A DNA stretch of 64,000 bases from Pseudomonas sp. KU43P (GTDB taxonomy: Bacteria > Pseudomonadota > Gammaproteobacteria > Pseudomonadales > Pseudomonadaceae), in the NCBI RefSeq assembly GCF_033095865.1, contig NZ_AP019365.1, positions 717,501 through 781,500 of the forward strand, in the 5' to 3' direction. A program made the translations under genes and the position numbers. The notes under the pieces were generated by a model, which was not told the DNA's origin, made no database searches, and saw only the letters and a program-made list of their open reading frames with translations. Of this stretch, positions 58,904 through 64,000 are shown piece after piece (the stretch's first letter is position 1; each line of letters opens with the position of its first letter).

Positions 58904-58966
58904 TGAATCGCCCCTGGTTTCGTAGACACCTCCAAGCCTCATAATGATGCCCAAATAGGAGGTGCC

Positions 58967-59245
58967 ATGAGTCGTCAGCGTTACCCCGAAGAATTCAAGA
59001 TCGAAGCGGTCAAGCAAGTGACCGAGAAAGGCAAGCCTGTCGCCGATGTTGCCCAGCGTCTGGGGATGTCCGTTCACAGCCTTTACGCCTGGATCAAGCT
59101 CTACAGCAAACCCCAAGAGCAGCGTCGGCAAGACGATGAGCAGCAAGCCGAACTGCGCAAGCTTCGCGCAGAACTCAAGCGCGTGACTGAAGAGCGAGAC
59201 ATCTTAAAAAAGGCCGCCGCGTACTTTGCCAAGGAGTGCAACTGA
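58967..59245 (+). CDS. IS3-family transposase OrfA
   Basis: 92 residues: HTH_Tnp_1 domain (RYPEEFKIEAVKQVTEKGKP, SVHSLYAWIKLY) and a leucine-zipper tail (LRKLRAELKRVTEERDILKK). A slippery A AAA AAG at 59206-59212 allows a -1 shift into orfB to make the full OrfAB transposase. Confidence 0.93.
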   Translation: MSRQRYPEEFKIEAVKQVTEKGKPVADVAQRLGMSVHSLYAWIKLYSKPQEQRRQDDEQQAELRKLRAELKRVTEERDILKKAAAYFAKECN

Positions 59246-60117
59246 AGTACGCCTTCATCAAGAAGCACTCGACGGATCACCCGGTGCGGCGCCTTTGCCA
59301 AACCCTCAAGGTGCATCCCAGCGGCTACTACGCCTGGCTGACCGAGCCTCAATCTGCTCGAGCTAAAGAAGATCATAGTCTGCTTGGTTTGATCAAACAT
59401 GCTTGGCTCGAAAGCGGAGGTGTGTACGGCTATCGCAAAATTCACGATGACCTGCGTGAGCTGGGAGAAACCTGCGGGCGAAATCGGGTGGGGCGCTTGA
59501 TGCAGGCAGAGGGGCTGCGTTCGCAAACTGGCTATCGGCGGCGTCCAGGGTTTTACGGTGGAAAGCCAACAGTGGCCTCGCCCAACCACCTCGCGCGGCA
59601 GTTCAAGGTCAGTGAGCCGAATAAGGTCTGGGTGACCGATATCACCTACATCCGTACCTATGAAGGTTGGCTGTACCTGGCGGTTGTGCTGGATCTCCTC
59701 TCACGCCAAGTCATTGGTTGGTCAATGAAGCCCAGGATGTGCAGCGACCTGGCCATCGACGCCATGCTGATGGCCGTGTGGCGACGCAAGCCACAGCAGC
59801 AAGTGATGATTCACTCAGACCAAGGCAGCCAGTTCAGTAGCTCAGATTGGCAAAGTTTCCTGAAGGCCAACAACGTGATTAGCAGCATGAGTCGCCGAGG
59901 AAACTGCCATGACAACGCCGTGGCCGAGAGCTTTTTCCAGCTTTTGAAGCGGGAGCGAATCCGACGAAAGATCTACGCAACGCGTGACGAAGCCCGAAGT
60001 GACATTTTCGATTACATCGAGATGTTTTATAACCCTAAACGCCGACACAGCAGTGCTATGCAGCTGTCGCCAGTAGAGTATGAGAAACGCTATTTTCTGA
60101 GCTTGGAGAGTGTCTAG
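59236..60117 (+). CDS. IS3-family transposase OrfB (rve integrase domain)
   Basis: 293 residues. HTH_21 region (YGYRKIHDDLRELGE) and the DDE catalytic core: Asp in VWVTDITYI, Asp in MIHSDQGSQF and Glu in NAVAESFFQLLK. It begins with GTG and is mainly made as the OrfAB fusion by frameshifting. It is intact. Confidence 0.94.
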   Translation: MQLKYAFIKKHSTDHPVRRLCQTLKVHPSGYYAWLTEPQSARAKEDHSLLGLIKHAWLESGGVYGYRKIHDDLRELGETCGRNRVGRLMQAEGLRSQTGYRRRPGFYGGKPTVASPNHLARQFKVSEPNKVWVTDITYIRTYEGWLYLAVVLDLLSRQVIGWSMKPRMCSDLAIDAMLMAVWRRKPQQQVMIHSDQGSQFSSSDWQSFLKANNVISSMSRRGNCHDNAVAESFFQLLKRERIRRKIYATRDEARSDIFDYIEMFYNPKRRHSSAMQLSPVEYEKRYFLSLESV

Positions 60118-60167
60118 GAAACCAGGGGCGATTCATGCCTGAAGTTGAGTGCTGGTCAAAGAATTTT

Positions 60168-60551
60168 TCAGTGTTCAGTAAAATATAGGCATGCCCTAAA
60201 TAATAGAAGTGCAAGGAAGAGTGCTAGGCATACAATTACGAGTCTGCCAAGTAATTTCTTTGTATGGTTGGGTAGTTGGTCTATTTCACTAATGTCCACA
60301 AGCCCTTTGCGTGCATAGGGTTTAGGGCAGGCAATTATTAGGGATATTGTCCCGAATCGAAAAACCTTTCCGATAAAACCAAGGTTGTCGTATATTTTTT
60401 TGTTGTCATTGATCAGTTTGCAATGGGTTAGCTGTGCTTCCAGTTTTTCAGTCAGGCGATGAGTTAAATAAAACGTCATCGACATGGATATGAAGATCGC
60501 GGTGATGAGTATGATGAATGCTGCACCCAGAACTTCATGAGCTGTGGTCAC
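60168..60551 (-). CDS. Candidate immunity membrane protein of the T6SS module
   Basis: 127 residues with two hydrophobic segments (VLGAAFIILITAIFISMSMTFYL and GRLVIVCLALFLALLLFRACL) around a cytosolic or periplasmic middle part. GTG 60551 overlaps the stop of the preceding gene (GTGA). Small two-span inner-membrane proteins placed directly after pore-forming effector genes usually protect the producer. I know no named family. It ends only 33 bp from the IS right end, so the gene appears complete. Confidence 0.6.
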   Translation of the reverse strand: MTTAHEVLGAAFIILITAIFISMSMTFYLTHRLTEKLEAQLTHCKLINDNKKIYDNLGFIGKVFRFGTISLIIACPKPYARKGLVDISEIDQLPNHTKKLLGRLVIVCLALFLALLLFRACLYFTEH

Positions 60552-61525
60552 TTTATCACCCGCTCGTAAAGTAGATCGCCCATGAATTCTCCCCCATTGC
60601 TTCCGATCTCCCCGCCTAGCATCCCTCCAAAGGCGCCGCCCGCTACACCACAAACGATGGCGCCAGGTCCACCCGATGCGATTCCCAAAACCACGCCGCA
60701 GGCTGCTACGCCAAGTATGTTGCCAGCATAGGCACCGACAATGCCTCCTCCTACGCTGCCTGTCAGTGAGCTAACCTCTACAACTTTGGTTCTTCTGCAC
60801 TCTTCTTCCCTCCCTTCTGTGCATGCTTTATTGATTGATAAACTTGTGCTCGCTACCTCCAGCGCAATGCCGAGGTATGTGCCATTTTTTATCAGGTTGG
60901 CTGCCTTGCTTACCCCCGCAACCTTATCTGCATATCCTGCAATCTCCCCTGTGTGCAGGTAGCTCTTCGTAGAAATCGCCAGTGTCCTTTTGATCGACCC
61001 TCTATTGCGCAGACCTGCCCCGAATGCCGCTATTCTGTCCAATTGTTCATCCAGCCTCATGAACAGCGCAGCGCGCCTTGCATAAAACTGGTCACGTGCC
61101 TTCAGCGTGCCTGAGCCAAGGTATTCCTTATGCAGCTTTTCAATTTCCAGCAGTGTGTCCTGAATAGCCTTCAGGTGCCTGCTCCAGCCATCACTGACCA
61201 CGCCTGCGCCTATGGAGGCATGAGCAAGCAAGCTCTTGAGCAGTTCGAAATTCTCCAGGAAGAATTCGTCAGCGCCCTGCCCGCTGCGCATCAAGCCCAT
61301 GTGCGTGATGGCGGCCTTGGACATCAGGAAGGCCTCGTGGCTGGTGCAGGAGGGGGTGGACCAATCCCCCATGATGACCAATTCGCCGTTTTTGACCACG
61401 GTGTTGTAGATATGCGAGTTCAACACATCGAACTTGCTGGCAGCATGCCCGGTCAGGGCGAGGCCGGCCTTGAGCGTGTGATAGTTCTGCATCCTAGGAT
61501 TGATAAACGCGCGGGCTTCAGACAT
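60548..61525 (-). CDS. Candidate type VI secretion effector (pore-forming type)
   Basis: 325 residues. The N-terminal two thirds are helical without a signal peptide. The C-terminal 75 residues form glycine-zipper membrane segments (GSVGGGIVGAYAGNILGVAA; GAIVCGVAGGAFGGMLGGEI), as in colicin-like or Tse4-like pore-forming toxins. It starts 11 nt after hcp and is followed by the overlapping candidate immunity gene, the classic cargo order for Hcp-dependent effectors. The ATG at 61525 has GAGG upstream; the longer in-frame extension overlaps hcp and is rejected. Confidence 0.7.
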   Translation of the reverse strand: MSEARAFINPRMQNYHTLKAGLALTGHAASKFDVLNSHIYNTVVKNGELVIMGDWSTPSCTSHEAFLMSKAAITHMGLMRSGQGADEFFLENFELLKSLLAHASIGAGVVSDGWSRHLKAIQDTLLEIEKLHKEYLGSGTLKARDQFYARRAALFMRLDEQLDRIAAFGAGLRNRGSIKRTLAISTKSYLHTGEIAGYADKVAGVSKAANLIKNGTYLGIALEVASTSLSINKACTEGREEECRRTKVVEVSSLTGSVGGGIVGAYAGNILGVAACGVVLGIASGGPGAIVCGVAGGAFGGMLGGEIGSNGGEFMGDLLYERVIK

Positions 61526-61535
61526 GGCGATTACC

Positions 61536-62024
61536 TCACGCGTACTTCTTGTTGCCGATCCGGTCCCAGCCGCCGGTGATATTGCCGCCGCCGGAGCCGT
61601 CGATGCGCTTCTGCTGGGTATAGGTGGTCTTGATCCTGCCGTAATCGAGTTGGACCACTTCGATCGGCACACCGTTGGCGGCGCTTTGGGTGTAGTCGGC
61701 AATGATCACTTCTTCGAGGGCGATCTCGTAATACTTGAGCTTGTCACCACTCGCGCGGCAGAGCGCGAGTCTGACTTGCTTGAGGTGCTGGCCTGCGCAA
61801 CTGGCTTCCATCAGTTTGCAACTGGCACTGTCGAGGAACTTGGTGAAAGTGAAGTTGCTTACGGCGGTACGACCTGAAGTCGCACCACCGGCTGAACTTG
61901 CAGTGGCAGAAGTACTTTGGCTGACACCGAAGTCATAGCCTGTGACTTCGATCCATTTGGTGTATTTCTCATCCAGGGCTTCGCCGGGGATTTCGTCGAT
62001 TTTTATATAAGCGTCAAATGCCAT
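61536..62024 (-). CDS. hcp: Type VI secretion tube protein Hcp
   Basis: 162 residues: MAFDAYIKIDEIPGEALDEK at the N-terminus and the KYYEIALEEVIIADYTQSA region identify an Hcp. Hcp rings stack into the T6SS tube and carry small effectors in their lumen. AAGGAGCGG precedes the ATG at 62024. No other T6SS structural gene is in the window, so this is an orphan (auxiliary) hcp module that must use a machine encoded elsewhere. Confidence 0.93.
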   Translation of the reverse strand: MAFDAYIKIDEIPGEALDEKYTKWIEVTGYDFGVSQSTSATASSAGGATSGRTAVSNFTFTKFLDSASCKLMEASCAGQHLKQVRLALCRASGDKLKYYEIALEEVIIADYTQSAANGVPIEVVQLDYGRIKTTYTQQKRIDGSGGGNITGGWDRIGNKKYA

Positions 62025-62808
62025 GCTTACCGCTCCTTGGCAATCATTGGGTCTGAAGGTTTTATGTGCTGGCGGGTGACTTGGCCCGGTCAGTGAGGGG
62101 CAAGGCTAGGCATCGAATTGAGAGAGGGCAATAGCTGGGACTGTATTTCGGAAAAGGACTACAAGTTAGCGGGTTTAAGCCCAGTGGATGTGTCGAAATA
62201 AGTCGTTGATATCCAATTTATGTAGGAGAAGTTTAGATTCTTTGTTTAATCATTAAACGGTTTTCGACAGGGAGCCCAGCGTTGCCTGATGCATGCAACG
62301 CTCGATAGATCAAACCGACCCTGGTTGGAGCCAGCTCCCACAAAGTCTGTGCCGGACGAGGGAGTACATCCTGCAAAGCAAGGAATGCATCGGCGCGGAT
62401 GCTGACTCGGGTCTGGTGCATCACGTTCACGGCACCGTCGCGAACGTGGCCGATGTAACGGAAGTTGCACGGCTGCATGGCGCAGAGAGCGTCGCCTGTG
62501 CCGGCGCAGGCTACACCGGCGTTGAGAAAAGGCCAGAGCATGAAGGGCGGCCAGCGATCTGGCAGATTGATGCGACGCAGCACCTACAAGCACTTGAGCA
62601 AACACAGTGTGCTCACAACTGACCACGCTGTGTGTGTTGTCAAATCTATGGATGGTGCGCCGGTAGTGTGTAAGAACCAGGGCAAAGCCCTGGTTCTGAG
62701 CCGAGATTAAGGGCTGAAAATTGGTCTGGCAGCGTCAAAACGCTGCTTATTGCTGTTGGTGAACTTTTACTGGCGTTGATTCTAACTACCTGCGGGGTGA
62801 TTTAATAT
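62025..62808. other. Intergenic stretch without a supported gene
   Basis: About 780 bp. It holds an 8-bp hairpin AGCGTTGC/GCAACGCT (62278-62302), a decayed REP-like piece GGAGCCAGCTCCCACA (62327-62342), and a perfect 11-bp hairpin AGAACCAGGGC AAA GCCCTGGTTCT (62673-62697). Open frames on the minus strand across 62233-62626 overlap one another and the REP-like remnant and have no homologue I know. Confidence 0.6.
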
Positions 62809-63573
62809 TCACCAACTCGCAGCACCCCCCTGTTGTGCCAACTTCTCGAATTTGGAACAGGCGTTGTAGGTGGCCACATCATCGACCACGTTGGACACAC
62901 AGCGGCCATAAGCTACCAACTCGTACACCTGCAAACCGTGACGCTTGGTCAAGTAATACTCCACAGGTAAAAGCTGTGCCATATAGCCCACCTCCAGGTG
63001 CGAATCTTCGATGGCCTTCATCACCTGCTTCCGATCACCGTTACGATCGACTTCCTTGAAAAGCATGTTGAATGTCCAGGCCGTACGCCCGGTGCTGAGC
63101 AAGCTGGTGCGCATATAGGATTTTGCACGTTCCGCGTCGCCGGCTATTGCGTAGGCCATCGCCAGTTTGTTGGTAACGGCGACGTTGCCTTGCAGTGTCG
63201 TGGGCACGGGCTGCGCTTCAATTTTTGCCAGGGTGGCCTTGAGTTGTTCTCGATTGCTCGAAACCAAATCATTCAAGCGGAACATGTAGCCAGTCGACGT
63301 GAATACGGGAAGCGGCCCGCCTTGGCGGCGTCGACGCTGCTCGGGTGGGAGGCTGACGGCAAGTTTCGCGATCGGCTCCAGCCGCCCTTCGGACGATTGA
63401 TAGATGCTCTCGTTCGTACCGCTCAGCACCTTGCCGCAGCCCTTCAGGCTGAATTGATAGTTGCCGTTCTTTCCGGTAACGCATTGGGGCGTTTGCGGGG
63501 CTTGTGCCAGTTGTACACCTTTGCCGTACTGCCCAAGGCGGCGTACAGCCATTTTCAGCCCATCGAGCGAGTA
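62809..63573 (-). pseudogene. Uncharacterised protein, 5' end removed by an IS insertion
   Basis: The open frame is uninterrupted from the IS edge at 63573 (reading YSLDGLKMAVRRLGQYGKG) to the stop at 62809, about 254 codons. No start codon with a ribosome-binding site is seen at the ATG 63552, so the true N-terminus was probably beyond the IS. The middle part is helical and TPR-like (TNKLAMAYAIAGDAERAKSYM), and Cys residues occur in pairs (CVTG..LKGCGK; GRCVSN..YNACSK), suggesting an exported protein. I cannot name it. Confidence 0.6.
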
Positions 63574-63642
63574 TGAACTGGCCTAATGATTTTGGACACC
63601 TTCTTAGGGCGCTATGATGGCGCCCAATTGGAGGCAAAATCA

Positions 63643-63945
63643 GTGCGAAAGTCATACTCGAAAGAACAGAAAGTCCGGGCTGCCGAGATGGTGCTGGACG
63701 GTGGCCAGTCAGTCCCCGAAGTCTGCGAAATGCTTGAGATTGGGCCTACAGCCCTGCGGCGTTGGGTCGAACAGGTGCGCAAGGAGCGGGAGGGCCAGGT
63801 GCCAGCTGGAGCCAAGGCCATTACCCCGGATCAACATCGAATCCAAGAGCTTGAGGCACTGGTTCGGCAGAAAGATCGAGATATCGAAATCCTAAAAAAG
63901 GCCAGTGCTCTCCTGCTTCGGGACTCCAAAGATCGTTCTCGCTGA
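63643..63945 (+). CDS. IS3-family transposase OrfA
   Basis: 100 residues: HTH (KSYSKEQKVRAAEMVLDGGQ, VCEMLEIGPTALRRWVEQV) and a leucine-zipper tail (RIQELEALVRQKDRDIEILK). GTG 63643 follows GGAGG at good spacing. A slippery A AAA AAG at 63894-63900 is placed for -1 frameshifting. Confidence 0.9.
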   Translation: MRKSYSKEQKVRAAEMVLDGGQSVPEVCEMLEIGPTALRRWVEQVRKEREGQVPAGAKAITPDQHRIQELEALVRQKDRDIEILKKASALLLRDSKDRSR

Positions 63946-64000
63946 TCAACGAACTGAGTGAGCAATATGGTGTTGTCGAATGCTGTCGCGTGCTTGGGGT
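63942..64000 (+). CDS. IS3-family transposase OrfB, N-terminal fragment at the window end
   Basis: In the -1 frame relative to orfA the sequence reads LINELSEQYGVVECCRVLG, the usual start of IS3 OrfB proteins (L-x-E-L-x-x-x-YGVxxxCRVLG). It continues past the window. Confidence 0.8.
   Translation, partial: MINELSEQYGVVECCRVLG

Larger units (their letters stand above)
58904..60135 (+). mobile_element. IS3-family insertion sequence
   Basis: 1232 bp bounded by imperfect inverted repeats: left TGAATCGCCCCTGGTTTCGT then AGACACCTCC; right, read inward, TGAATCGCCCCTGGTTTCCT then AGACACTCTCC. It carries orfA and orfB in overlapping frames. Flanking bases (AGG left, TGC right) do not form a target duplication, so DNA next to it has probably been lost or rearranged. 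Confidence 0.92.
63574..64000 (+). mobile_element. IS3-family insertion sequence, left part (runs off the window)
   Basis: It begins with TGAACTGGCCTAATGATTTTGGACACC, a typical IS3-family terminal repeat (TGAACTG...GGACACC), followed by orfA and the start of orfB. It differs from the IS at 58904 in both ends and proteins. Confidence 0.85.

Noticed and set aside
58429..58944. A short but intact 172-residue integrase
   Set aside because: The last 13 codons come from the IS terminal repeat, and the catalytic domain is missing, so it is a truncated gene.
62233..62626. Two overlapping minus-strand open frames of 116 and 126 codons
   Set aside because: They overlap one another, include a decayed REP-like piece and have no recognisable domain or ribosome-binding site.

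Overview
The window reads as chromosome of a Pseudomonas putida-group bacterium. The evidence is the high-GC coding style, the gene order rpsT / murJ-ribF-ileS-lspA-fkpB-ispH / minor pilins / thiO / amidase-liv / bamD / rluD-pgeF-clpB / ndh / coaE-pilD-pilC / pilA (which I recognise from P. putida), and the dispersed palindromic REP units built on GCCGGCAAGCCGGCTCCCACAGG. No database search was possible, so names rest on motifs, lengths and gene order.

Positions 1-3520 hold the end of an rRNA operon: the last bases of 16S, a spacer without tRNA genes, a full 23S, 5S and a terminator. From 3607 to 41359 lies core genome. It starts with a LetA/LetB-type lipid-transport operon (split LetA plus a six-MCE-domain protein). 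Next come rpsT and the murJ/ribF-ileS-lspA-fkpB-ispH run, then a minor pseudopilin cluster and thiO. A 62-bp, seven-copy REP-derived tandem array follows. A leftward amidase / carbamoylase / branched-chain-type ABC transporter operon with a GntR regulator comes after it. Then come bamD, rluD-pgeF, clpB with a heat-shock-like promoter, a tRNA Asn-Pro-Lys cluster, ndh, small conserved genes, coaE-yacG, pilD-pilC and pilA.

A tRNA-Thr(CGT) gene at 41284-41359 is the entry point of accessory DNA. A P4-like satellite of about 17 kb (41342-58268) carries a tyrosine integrase, an AlpA-type regulator, a C4-type antisense RNA immunity locus, small conserved ORFs and a large DUF927-type primase/helicase. 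GTGTAAC iteron-like repeats lie near both ends, and an almost exact copy of the tRNA 3' end closes it. Its cargo (49749-57192) is a detoxification-like cluster: an alpha/beta hydrolase, a MerR regulator, an exported acetoacetate-decarboxylase-like protein, an exported DJ-1/PfpI protein, a saccharopine-dehydrogenase-like reductase, an Old Yellow Enzyme-type oxidoreductase and an aldehyde dehydrogenase. All four transcription units have a TTGACC-N19-TAnnGT promoter of the overlong-spacer type used by MerR activators, so the cluster looks like one regulon.

Immediately right of the satellite a second, related integrase starts in the same att / terminator / integrase layout. It is cut after about 158 codons by an IS3-family element (58904-60135) with no visible target duplication. 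Beyond the IS sits a leftward type VI secretion module: hcp, a candidate pore-forming effector and a candidate membrane immunity gene. The window ends in a gene truncated by a second, partial IS3-family element.
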